Shown: in pieces, positions 56,522-64,000 of the stretch | Layout of the letters: every line of letters begins with the position of its first letter | Numbering within the stretch: the stretch's first letter is position 1 | NCBI GenBank assembly: GCA_001769215.1 | Contig: MEOL01000050.1 | Span: forward strand, 62,001 to 126,000 | From: Bacteroidetes bacterium GWF2_41_31 | GTDB lineage: Bacteria; Bacteroidota; Bacteroidia; Bacteroidales; F082 | Length of the DNA: 64,000 nt | Direction: 5' to 3' | The notes under the pieces: model-generated | Databases searched by the model: none | Told to the model about the DNA's origin: nothing | The model's input: only the letters and a program-made list of their open reading frames with translations | Position numbers and translations under genes: made by a program

Positions 56522-58036
56522 TTGAAAAGAATTAAAACAGCACTTATTAGTGTTTATAATAAGGATGGGCTACTTCCTGTATTAAAAATGCTGGACAAAC
56601 TTGGCGTCAGGATGCTAAGCACAGGAGGAACCTATGATTTTATCATACAAAATGGCTTCCCGGCAGAAACTGTTCAATCGCTTACCGGTTTTCCCTCCAT
56701 TCTGGGAGGACGTGTAAAAACCCTGCATCCCGTCATCATGGGAGGTATATTAGCACGACTCGACAATGATAGCGATCAACTCCAGTTAAAAGAATACAAC
56801 ATTCCATCCATCGATTTAGTGATTGTTGATTTATATCCCTTTGAAGAGACGGTAAAGTTGAACAGTGAGGAAGGCGAAATTATTGAAAAAATTGATATTG
56901 GCGGCATTTCGCTTATCAGGGCGGCCGCAAAAAATTATCAGGAGGTACTGGTTGTCGCTTCTTCGGCTCAATATGCCGGGTTGTTGCAGCTGATGGAAGA
57001 GAAAAATGGGTATTCCGGCCTGGATGACCGCAGCTATTTCGCCGTTGAGGCATTCAACGTAAGCTCGCATTACGACACAGCCATTTTCGGATGGATGAAC
57101 AAAGGCAGGGTAGGAGCGTTCAAGATTAGTCAAACACTTAAGCAGCCTCTTAGATATGGTGAAAACCCACATCAAGAGGGCAACTTTTTTGGTAAACTAG
57201 ACGATGTGTTTGAACAAATTCATGGAAAGGCCATCTCCTACAACAACCTCCTTGATCTGGATGCAGCCATCAACCTGATCAACGATTTTGAAGAGACTAC
57301 CTTTGCAGTAATCAAGCACAACAACGCCTGTGGTATTGCTTCGCGTGAGCAACTGCTTGATGCCTGGAATGATGCCCTGGCCGGGGATCCTGTTTCCGCC
57401 TTCGGCGGAGTTTTGGTTACCAACCGGGAAATTGATGTGGCCACTGCGGCAGAAATCAATAAAATCTTTTTCGAGATTATTGTTGCTCCCGGTTACAGTA
57501 CTAAGGCATTGGAAATACTTCGGTCGAAGAAAAACAGGATTATCCTGAAATTAAAACCAGTAAATTTACCTGTGATACAATTCAGGTCGCTATTAAACGG
57601 GATTATCGTTCAGGATAAGGATCTGGTAACAGAAACCCCTGAAGGACTGACTCCGGTTACCCGCCTTGAGCCAACGCTGCAACAAGTTCAAGACCTGCTT
57701 TTTGCAAATAAAATAGTGAAGCATACCAAATCGAACACCATCGTTTTGGCTTACAATAAACAATTGGTAGGTTCGGGAACCGGACAAACATCAAGAGTGG
57801 ATGCTTTGAAGCAAGCTATTGAAAAAGCATGTACCTTTGGGCTGCCACTAAAAGGTGCTGTTATGGCTTCAGATGCATTTTTCCCTTTTGCCGATTCGGT
57901 CGAAATGGCGGATAAAGCAGGGATAAAAGCTGTAATACAACCCGGTGGCAGCGTTCGCGATCAGGAATCGGTTGACTATTGCAATGAACACGACATGGCC
58001 ATGGTGACCACCGGAATCCGGCATTTTAAACATTAA
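56522..58036 (+). CDS. purH: Bifunctional AICAR formyltransferase/IMP cyclohydrolase
   Basis: A 504-residue enzyme for the last two steps of IMP synthesis. The IMPCH half starts KRIKTALISVYNKDGL and has GRVKTLHP; the AICARFT half has LRYGENPHQ, KHNNACGIA and GDPVSAFGG, ending MVTTGIRHFKH. No ATG is available upstream in frame, so a TTG start at 56522 is used. A four-codon mini-ORF (ATG at 56514 to TGA at 56523-56525) overlaps it. mreB follows after 23 bases. Confidence 0.96.
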   Translation: MKRIKTALISVYNKDGLLPVLKMLDKLGVRMLSTGGTYDFIIQNGFPAETVQSLTGFPSILGGRVKTLHPVIMGGILARLDNDSDQLQLKEYNIPSIDLVIVDLYPFEETVKLNSEEGEIIEKIDIGGISLIRAAAKNYQEVLVVASSAQYAGLLQLMEEKNGYSGLDDRSYFAVEAFNVSSHYDTAIFGWMNKGRVGAFKISQTLKQPLRYGENPHQEGNFFGKLDDVFEQIHGKAISYNNLLDLDAAINLINDFEETTFAVIKHNNACGIASREQLLDAWNDALAGDPVSAFGGVLVTNREIDVATAAEINKIFFEIIVAPGYSTKALEILRSKKNRIILKLKPVNLPVIQFRSLLNGIIVQDKDLVTETPEGLTPVTRLEPTLQQVQDLLFANKIVKHTKSNTIVLAYNKQLVGSGTGQTSRVDALKQAIEKACTFGLPLKGAVMASDAFFPFADSVEMADKAGIKAVIQPGGSVRDQESVDYCNEHDMAMVTTGIRHFKH

Positions 58037-58059
58037 AAGAAACTACTAAAACTAAGAAT

Positions 58060-59082
58060 ATGGGATTTTTTTCATTTCTGACCAAAGAAATTGCCATCGA
58101 CCTGGGCACTGCCAACACCATCATTATTTATAACGATAAAGTGATTGTTGACGAGCCTTCGATCGTTGCATTGGAAAGAAATACCGGCAAGATTATCGCT
58201 GTTGGCAAAAAAGCCATGATGATGCATGGTAAAACGCACGAAAACATCAAAACGATCCGCCCGCTCCGCGATGGGGTGATTGCCGATTTTCAAAGTGCGG
58301 AATATATGATCAGGGAAATGATTAAAATGATCGGTATGAAAAAGACCCTGTTTCCTACCGCGTTGCGCATGGTTATATGTATTCCTTCCGGAATCACGGA
58401 GGTAGAAGAACGTGCTGTAAAAGATTCGGCCGAACAGGCCGGTGCCAAGGAAATCCGCCTGATTCACGAACCAATGGCTGCGGCCATCGGAATTGGAATT
58501 GACGTTCTGGAACCAACCGGAAACATGATTATCGATATTGGCGGCGGTACCAGCGAAATTGCCGTTATCGCGTTGGGTGGAATTGTAAACAACACCTCCA
58601 TCCGAATTGCCGGAGACGATTTCAATGCCGATATTGAAGAATATATGCGCAAACAACACAACATCACCATCGGTGAGCGGACTGCCGAGCGCATCAAAAT
58701 TGAGGTTGGGGCTGCTATTACCGAACTCGACAATCCACCGGATGATTATGCTGTTCACGGCAGGGATATGCTAACCGGTATCCCCAAAGAAGTGATTGTA
58801 AATTACAAGGAAATAGCCAGTTGTCTGGATAAATCCATTTCAAAAATTGAAGCTGCCGTGCTCAATGCCCTTGAAAAAACACCCCCGGAGCTTTCAGCTG
58901 ATATTTTCCGCACAGGAATTTACCTGGCCGGTGGAGGGTCGATGCTGCGCGGTTTGGATAAGAGATTACATCACAAAACCAAACTGAGCGTTCATGTAGC
59001 CGAAGATCCATTGCGTGCCGTTGCCAGAGGTACGGGCATTGCCCTGAAGAACTTCGATAAATTTACCTTCCTCATTCGTTAG
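58060..59082 (+). CDS. mreB: Rod-shape-determining actin homolog MreB
   Basis: A 340-residue bacterial actin that guides cell-wall elongation. Phosphate 1 loop IDLGTANTIIIYNDK, connect 1 (RPLRDGVIADF), IHEPMAAAIGIG and phosphate 2 IDIGGGTSEIAVI are present. The adenosine loop is LAGGGSMLRGL. It lies 23 bases after purH and before mreC, in the usual Bacteroidota purH-mre order. Confidence 0.98.
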   Translation: MGFFSFLTKEIAIDLGTANTIIIYNDKVIVDEPSIVALERNTGKIIAVGKKAMMMHGKTHENIKTIRPLRDGVIADFQSAEYMIREMIKMIGMKKTLFPTALRMVICIPSGITEVEERAVKDSAEQAGAKEIRLIHEPMAAAIGIGIDVLEPTGNMIIDIGGGTSEIAVIALGGIVNNTSIRIAGDDFNADIEEYMRKQHNITIGERTAERIKIEVGAAITELDNPPDDYAVHGRDMLTGIPKEVIVNYKEIASCLDKSISKIEAAVLNALEKTPPELSADIFRTGIYLAGGGSMLRGLDKRLHHKTKLSVHVAEDPLRAVARGTGIALKNFDKFTFLIR

Positions 59083-59105
59083 AGGTTTTTTCAACTTGAT
59101 AAATA

Positions 59106-59918
59106 ATGCGCAACCTATTCCTATTTTTATGGCGTAACCAGTTTTTCACCTTATTTATCATTCTCGAAATAATTTCACTTTTGCTATTAAGCAATAGCTT
59201 TTCTTATCACCGTTCGTTAAGATATAATACAGTAAGCGATTTTACCGGTTCCGTTTTTTCAAAATATACCAACGTTACCGGGTATTTCTATTTACAAAAG
59301 GAAAATCAAGATTTAGTGGCCGAGAATGCACGGCTGCGGTCGTTGATACCTCCGGTGGCAGAAGGTTTGGATTCGTTGCACTATTATCCCGACAGCCTAT
59401 ATGGATATATTCCGGCCACTGTGGTCAGCAACACTGTTTCGAAACCTAACAACCTGATTATGGTAAACCGTGGCTATAAAGATGGGGTGGAAAAAGAAAT
59501 GGGAGTCATCTCATCAAGTGGTCTCGTGGGTATTGTGATAGGCGTTTCGGAACACTATTCGGTGATCATGTCGATGTTGCATCAAAACATCAGGATAAGT
59601 GGGCGGATTAAAAAAAATGATCAATTGATTAATGTGGTGTGGGATCAAACTGATTACCGATTGGGAACCATCAGCGATATCCCATCACATATACAGCTTC
59701 AGGCGGGTGACAGCATTGTTACAAGCGGGAATTCGCTGATTTTCCCTAAAGACTTATTGATTGGCGTTGTAGAAAGTCATGACAAAGAATCCGGGGGTCT
59801 TCTCAGTAAGGCACTAATCCGGTTTTCTACAGATTTTAACAGTCTTCGCCATGTTTACCTCATCAAAAGTTTTATGGCTGTTGAGCAAAAATCGTTGTTG
59901 TCACAAATTCATGAATAA
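59106..59918 (+). CDS. mreC: Rod-shape-determining protein MreC
   Basis: A 270-residue bitopic membrane protein of the elongasome. One N-terminal helix (FTLFIILEIISLLLLSNSF, about 13-31), a short coiled coil (LQKENQDLVAENARLRSLI) and two beta domains with NRGYKDGVEKEMGVIS and GLVGIVIGVSEHYSVIMSML follow. It links MreB to penicillin-binding proteins. The stop overlaps the mreD start by one base. Confidence 0.95.
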   Translation: MRNLFLFLWRNQFFTLFIILEIISLLLLSNSFSYHRSLRYNTVSDFTGSVFSKYTNVTGYFYLQKENQDLVAENARLRSLIPPVAEGLDSLHYYPDSLYGYIPATVVSNTVSKPNNLIMVNRGYKDGVEKEMGVISSSGLVGIVIGVSEHYSVIMSMLHQNIRISGRIKKNDQLINVVWDQTDYRLGTISDIPSHIQLQAGDSIVTSGNSLIFPKDLLIGVVESHDKESGGLLSKALIRFSTDFNSLRHVYLIKSFMAVEQKSLLSQIHE

Positions 59919-60433
59919 TGCCCGGGTTACTTATAAAAAACATCGTTCGGTTTATACTGCTCATCTTGATGCAGGTATTGGTATTTAATCACATAAACCT
60001 GGGAGGATATCTGAATCCTTCGATTTACGTGTTGTTTATTTTGCTTTTACCAAATGATATTAAACCCAGCCTGCTGCTCATTGTGGGGTTTTTTACCGGA
60101 TTTACAGTAGATTTTTTTACCAATACTCCCGGGCTGCATGCGGCTGCCACCGTATTGTTGGCGTTTTTCCGTCCCGGAATCATCAGGCTGTTTTTTGGTA
60201 GCCTGGAGTTTGGTCCCGGCGAATCGCCCGGATTGAACAAGTTGGGTGTAACCGGATTTTTCAGGTATGCACTCGTGCTGATTTTTATTCATCACCTGGC
60301 CTTGTTTTTGCTCGAGGCGCTGAGCCTGAGCCACATACTATTTACTTTGTTCCGCACCTTGTTGAGTACAGTATTATCTTGTTTAGTGGTTCTTATTCTG
60401 GTATTATTAACAACCGCCAGGAAAAAAAGGTGA
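59918..60433 (+). CDS. mreD: Rod-shape-determining protein MreD
   Basis: A 171-residue polytopic membrane protein with about five helices: FILLILMQVLVFNHINL, then the SIYVLFILLLP block, FFTGFTVDFFTNTPGLHAAATVLLAFFRP, and further helices to the C-terminus. The DFFTNTPGLHA segment is the best-known MreD signature. It overlaps mreC by one base. The usual next genes mrdA (PBP2) and rodA do not follow. Confidence 0.93.
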   Translation: MPGLLIKNIVRFILLILMQVLVFNHINLGGYLNPSIYVLFILLLPNDIKPSLLLIVGFFTGFTVDFFTNTPGLHAAATVLLAFFRPGIIRLFFGSLEFGPGESPGLNKLGVTGFFRYALVLIFIHHLALFLLEALSLSHILFTLFRTLLSTVLSCLVVLILVLLTTARKKR

Positions 60434-60510
60434 TTGGCCGGTAGAAAAAATTAATTTTTTGTTAAATATTCCCGATATTCCAACAGGCTGATTAGCTTTG
60501 CTCTCTTGTT

Positions 60511-60518
60511 TACTTTTG
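60511..60518 (+). promoter_or_regulatory. -7 promoter element of the DUF4369-TlpA gene
   Basis: TACTTTTG matches TAnnTTTG, 22 bases before the ATG at 60541. Confidence 0.5.
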
Positions 60519-60540
60519 TATAATCTTGAATTCAACTCTG

Positions 60541-61650
60541 ATGAAAAAACTCTCTTTTTTAATTTTGGTTTCCATGGTGGTGGTATTTGCTGCTTGTACC
60601 AAGCCCCACAGCCAGGATAATTTTAACATTCAACTTACCTTAACGGGGTCGGATGGCGACAGCGCGTTTCTTAGACAACGCGTTGATGGCGAAATGATTA
60701 CCTTTGACTCCGTTGTTTTTTTCGAAAACAAGGCGCAATTTAGGGGAAACGTAAACCTTCCCGAGTATTTTTACATTACTTTTAAAAACAACAAGGGAAA
60801 TATTCCGGTTTTTGTTGAGCCCGGCGATCTGACTATTCAAGGTGAATACGGTGATCTCGAAAATGTAACCATCACAGGATCGAAATCACATGATGATTTA
60901 AAGCTCTTTTACGAGAACTCCGACATTTTTGATGTACAATTGAACCAGCTTGGTCAGCAATATGGTCAGGCACGTCAGTTGGGCGATACCGTTAAGATGG
61001 CCGAAATTGATGCCGAATATTCAGAGGTAGATGCTAAGAAATCAGCTTTTGTTACTCAGTACGCATTCGAGCATCCCGATTTGGTGGTGTCTGCATTCGT
61101 GATTATGAATAATTCTTACCAATTTGAACTTCCAATGCTCGACAGCATTGTTTCAGGTTTTAGTCCCTCCATCAGCCAATCGTTTTATGTAAAAAAGTTA
61201 CAGGATTATGTCAAGACACTCAAAAGTGTAGAAGTAGGTCAGCCATTTGTTGATTTCAACCTGAACAATCCTGATGGAGTACCTACTCCATTGTCATCGG
61301 TGATTGGAAAAAACTATGTGCTGGTCGATTTCTGGGCTTCCTGGTGTTCGCCTTGTCGTGCCGAAAACCCCAATGTGGTGGCCGCATACATAAAATACCA
61401 CGATAAGGGATTTGATGTGTTTGGGGTTTCATTTGATAAAAAAAGGGATGCATGGCTTAAAGCCATTGCAGATGACCAGCTCACCTGGACCCATGTTTCT
61501 GATTTAAAATACTGGAATTGCGAAGCCGGTAAGTTATATGGTATTCAGTCGATTCCACAAAACGTGCTGATTAGCCCGGATGGCATTATCATTGAAAAAA
61601 ACCTGAGAGGGCAAGATTTACAGGACAAACTGGAAGAATTGTTTGATTAA
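60541..61650 (+). CDS. DUF4369-TlpA lipoprotein thiol-disulfide oxidoreductase
   Basis: A 369-residue lipoprotein (lipobox VFAAC, Cys about 19). An N-terminal DUF4369 beta domain (about 28-115; GDSAFLRQRVDGEM and DLTIQGEYGDLENVTITGS) and a helical linker are followed by a TlpA thioredoxin domain (about 235-369). The site is WASWCSPCRAENP (CSPC), with the cis-Pro region SIPQNVLISPDG. This combination is common in Bacteroidota periplasms. The ATG at 60541 replaces a TTG five codons upstream. Confidence 0.93.
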   Translation: MKKLSFLILVSMVVVFAACTKPHSQDNFNIQLTLTGSDGDSAFLRQRVDGEMITFDSVVFFENKAQFRGNVNLPEYFYITFKNNKGNIPVFVEPGDLTIQGEYGDLENVTITGSKSHDDLKLFYENSDIFDVQLNQLGQQYGQARQLGDTVKMAEIDAEYSEVDAKKSAFVTQYAFEHPDLVVSAFVIMNNSYQFELPMLDSIVSGFSPSISQSFYVKKLQDYVKTLKSVEVGQPFVDFNLNNPDGVPTPLSSVIGKNYVLVDFWASWCSPCRAENPNVVAAYIKYHDKGFDVFGVSFDKKRDAWLKAIADDQLTWTHVSDLKYWNCEAGKLYGIQSIPQNVLISPDGIIIEKNLRGQDLQDKLEELFD

Positions 61651-61707
61651 AGAAGACCCTTGCGTTTTGCGAGAGTGACCATATTCGAACCAATTAATCC
61701 ACGAAGG

Positions 61708-61747
61708 CACAAAGGACACAAGGAATAAACACTTCGTGTTCTTTGGG
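61708..61747. repeat. Degenerate inverted repeat downstream of the TlpA gene
   Basis: CACAAAGGACAC (61708-61719) pairs with GTGTTCTTTGGG (61736-61747), 11 of 12 positions including one G-T pair. The longer context CCACGAAGGCACAAAGGACAC resembles an intergenic repeat seen in other Bacteroidota, from memory only. It may be a decayed REP-like unit. No gene is present. Confidence 0.4.
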
Positions 61748-61785
61748 TTTCGCAACTTCATCAGCGATATCTGCGGGAAATAAAA

Positions 61786-61810
61786 AAAAGGAGCCCATCA
61801 GACTCCTTTT
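61786..61810. terminator. Bidirectional hairpin terminator between the TlpA and C69 genes
   Basis: AAAAGGAG pairs with CTCCTTTT around a nine-base loop (CCCATCAGA). It lies between two convergent genes, and both strands end with T runs. Confidence 0.75.
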
Positions 61811-61835
61811 AATAATTCAATACAAGTTCAACTTC

Positions 61836-63593
61836 TTAATGGGAACTTCCCGTAACCTTAAGTTTGTCTCCGGTTTGTCTTACAATGAATTTATAAGTTT
61901 CAGGACTATAACCTGGCTGACTTACTTCAGGAGCAATATAAATATATCCTTCAGGAACGTCTTTTTTGGTTTTGATGTTACCATCCATGTATTTCATGAA
62001 GAGGTATTGATACAAGTCTTTCCAGATATTGAACACATCGGCACCCACTCCTGCAGAATAATTGGTGAGGTAGGCAATGGCAGCCGTTTTATCTTTGTCG
62101 ATTAAAGCCAGGGCCCCGGCATCAACAGCCGGTACTGTGTTGATGAAACCAGTTTCGAGATCTGTTTGAACCTTTTGAATTTCAGGATGGATGGCATTGT
62201 AACGGGTGTAAGCAAAGTTTTGTACCTGGTTAAATATCCAAAACCCTGAAGTTTCTGACCATTCCATCATGGAACCATTGCCCACAGCATAGTTGATTGG
62301 AACTTCGGTAATGCTGGAATACATGGGCATATATACGCTGCCTGAAGCATCGTCAACCCCAAACCAGAAAATTCCTCCAATGGCATCAGGAAGCCAGCTT
62401 CTCGACTGTGTGACGAATGAAAATCCAGTCTGTTGGGTGGCTGTAGCGCGCTCGTTACAGTAGGCTACACTATCAACTTCCCAGGTGAGTGGACGCCAGC
62501 GGTAAGGAACGCCATAAGCTCCGGCACCTACATCTTTGCTCATATCCAGCTCTGTATTTTCGAGGTGGTCGCGCATGAAATTCATCATGTCGTGAACACT
62601 CACTTTTTTTTCGGGTTTTATCCATAGCGGCATGCGGTTGGTTGCATAATGGTTGGGATTGGCATCGCCGTTGGCAAACTTATCCTGATGTTCAACATTC
62701 CCTTTTACGTATTCCCAGTAGTTGTCCATTCCACCGGCAACCTTGTTAAACATGCTCCATACACGAATTTCACAAAAGCGTGCTCCTCCAAAATTGACCG
62801 GTGCATAGGTATCACTGAACGAAAAATCTTTGTCATCACCGGTATACCAGCCTTTGCCGCGGGCAAAAGAAACCACATCAGCCGCGTATACACATTCAAT
62901 TGCAGGATCATTAATTTTATCCAACTCATTGGAAGAAATGGCGTTGTCTTTCAAGGATTGTGGAAAGGTGGTAATACGTGCCTGGTTGGCATGGCCCGAA
63001 ACATATCCATCAGGAATAAGCAGGGCTACCCAAACAGCTCCTTTTTCACCTTGTCCTTTGCCTATCATTTCTAAAATCCAGACTTCGTTTTTGTCAGAGA
63101 TGGAAAAAGACTCTCCTGAACTGGCATATCCATATTCAGACACCAGATCGCCCATTATTTTAATGGCATCACGGGCAGTGGTGGCGCGTTGAAGGGTGAG
63201 ATATATCAGGCTGCCGTAATCAACAATGGCTCCAGGTTGGGTGGCCAGTTCTTCGCGTCCGCCATAGGTAGTTTCACCAACAGCCACCTGATGCTCGTTC
63301 ATGTTGCCAATCACGTTGTAAGTTTGTAGTGCTTGTGCTATTTTACCCATGTATTTTCCTGTGTCCCATTCATACACATCAAGCATGGTGCCCACAGGGT
63401 AGGTGGCCGCAGGCCAGTGGTACAATTCGCCATACAGCACATGTGAATCGGCGGCATATGAAATCATGGTAGAACCATCAGTGGAGGCCCCTTTGGTAAT
63501 CAGATAATTGGTGCAGGCAAAGGTATGAGTTGAAAAGGCAACCAATACCAGGGTGGCCATAAAAAGACCGGTGAATTTCTGTTTCATATTCAT
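61836..63593 (-). CDS. Secreted C69-family dipeptidase
   Basis: A 585-residue Ntn-hydrolase peptidase. After a signal peptide (cut before C27 in HTFACTNY) the mature chain begins with the catalytic Cys, as in PepD-type C69/U34 enzymes. Family blocks are LITKGASTDGSTMISYAADSH, QVAVGETTYGG and YGYASSGESFSISDKNEVWILEM. It likely hydrolyses short peptides in the periplasm or outside. Starts at codon 1 or 3 are both possible. A -7 element lies upstream. Confidence 0.92.
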   Translation of the reverse strand: MNMKQKFTGLFMATLVLVAFSTHTFACTNYLITKGASTDGSTMISYAADSHVLYGELYHWPAATYPVGTMLDVYEWDTGKYMGKIAQALQTYNVIGNMNEHQVAVGETTYGGREELATQPGAIVDYGSLIYLTLQRATTARDAIKIMGDLVSEYGYASSGESFSISDKNEVWILEMIGKGQGEKGAVWVALLIPDGYVSGHANQARITTFPQSLKDNAISSNELDKINDPAIECVYAADVVSFARGKGWYTGDDKDFSFSDTYAPVNFGGARFCEIRVWSMFNKVAGGMDNYWEYVKGNVEHQDKFANGDANPNHYATNRMPLWIKPEKKVSVHDMMNFMRDHLENTELDMSKDVGAGAYGVPYRWRPLTWEVDSVAYCNERATATQQTGFSFVTQSRSWLPDAIGGIFWFGVDDASGSVYMPMYSSITEVPINYAVGNGSMMEWSETSGFWIFNQVQNFAYTRYNAIHPEIQKVQTDLETGFINTVPAVDAGALALIDKDKTAAIAYLTNYSAGVGADVFNIWKDLYQYLFMKYMDGNIKTKKDVPEGYIYIAPEVSQPGYSPETYKFIVRQTGDKLKVTGSSH

Positions 63594-63624
63594 TTATTTA
63601 TGTTGAATTACTTTCAATTGACCA

Positions 63625-63632
63625 CAAAAATA
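63625..63632 (-). promoter_or_regulatory. -7 promoter element of the C69 dipeptidase gene
   Basis: Minus-strand TATTTTTG matches TAnnTTTG, about 32 bases before the ATG. Confidence 0.5.
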
Positions 63633-63703
63633 GTGGAAAAAATCACATGGTAAGTTTTGTAGCCAAGGGTAGTTTTTTTAAGAACCATCTCCCAGATGAG
63701 AAT

Positions 63704-64000
63704 TTACAACAAGGTCATGGCCTTTATCTTGTCTTTGGCCAACTGTATCTTAAGGGCATCAAGACTTTCAAATTTCTTTTCGTCGCGCATGCGATCGACA
63801 AACGAAATGGTGATTTCCTGTCCGTAAAGGTCCTGATCAAAATCAAAAATATTCACCTCAATGGTTAGCTCACCATGATCGACCGTTGGCCGAAACCCGA
63901 TGTTACTCATACCTTTGTAAACCACGTTTTTATGGATCACCCGGCAGGCATATACACCTACCGCAGCGATGAGTTTGAAATGATCGGCCACTTTGATGTT
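63704..64000 (-). CDS. ribF: Bifunctional riboflavin kinase/FAD synthetase, C-terminal part
   Basis: The gene's 5' part lies beyond the window end; only about 99 codons are seen, so it is partial. The riboflavin kinase domain is recognisable: GVYACRVIHKNVVYKGMSNIGFRPTV, then IEVNIFDFDQDLYGQEITISFVDRMRDEKKF and SLDALKIQLAKD. This enzyme makes FMN and FAD from riboflavin. The frame is open through position 64000. Confidence 0.9.
   Translation of the reverse strand, partial: NIKVADHFKLIAAVGVYACRVIHKNVVYKGMSNIGFRPTVDHGELTIEVNIFDFDQDLYGQEITISFVDRMRDEKKFESLDALKIQLAKDKIKAMTLL

Noticed and set aside
58072-58758. 228-residue minus-strand frame opposite mreB
   Set aside because: Antisense shadow of a highly conserved gene, no recognisable domain or promoter.

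Overview
This window looks like chromosomal DNA from a member of the phylum Bacteroidota (low GC, close to Bacteroidales or Marinilabiliales as far as gene content can tell). Three secreted proteins end in a type IX secretion sorting domain. Several lineage-typical families are present (DUF4837, DUF4175, DUF4369-TlpA, a CDGSH/YceI/MarR neighbourhood). Many genes are preceded by the Bacteroidota -7 promoter element TAnnTTTG. No tRNA, rRNA, CRISPR array, phage or transposase was found. Almost all of the window is core housekeeping and envelope genes.

The most unusual object is at the left edge. The leucyl-tRNA synthetase gene (1-3518, minus strand, 3' end outside the window) carries an in-frame insert of about 280 codons in its CP1 editing domain, just before the threonine-rich motif of the editing site. 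The insert encodes a complete Vsr-like PD-(D/E)XK endonuclease domain of the DUF559 type. It is flanked by six copies of a short GGGGAGG-type palindromic repeat that is translated in frame in both orientations. The insert has no in-frame ATG and no intein motifs, while the synthetase motifs on both sides (HVGH, TTRPDT, KMSKS) are intact. It reads as a selfish nuclease element living as a translated insertion in an essential enzyme.

Layout. 1-12 kb: leuS, a VanX-type dipeptidase, an L-2-hydroxyglutarate oxidase-like protein, a secreted arylsulfotransferase-like protein, then MarR, methyltransferase, CDGSH and YceI genes with a palindromic operator candidate over the yceI promoter, and an SDR threonine dehydrogenase. 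11-27 kb: a GNAT-like protein, cysS, an ECF sigma factor with a membrane-anchored beta-barrel protein and a PKD surface protein, a hybrid histidine kinase, alcohol dehydrogenase, ahcY, TlpA, DUF4837, and a LysM lytic transglycosylase. 27-46 kb: flavodoxin-like, TerC, M1 peptidase, DUF4175, an ATPase-like protein, ybeY, mnmG, a methyltransferase, an NtrY-like kinase, a flippase, a pair of unknown paralogs and hemW. Two perfect matches to the ParB-binding consensus TGTTNCACGTGAAACA flank mnmG. 46-56 kb: PepSY and lipoprotein genes, a MORN-repeat protein, nadA, then a 535-bp AT-rich gap with six TATYAACA 8-mers, then rpiB, lutB, DUF308, recJ and an ABC permease. 56-64 kb: purH-mreBCD, a DUF4369-TlpA lipoprotein, a C69 dipeptidase and the 3' end of ribF.

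The two parS-like sites and the AT-rich repeat cluster 14 kb away together suggest an origin-proximal location. Start sites were moved inward for several genes where a TTG/GTG extension or a promoter element contradicted the longest frame. All functional names are by recognition of motifs, without database searches.
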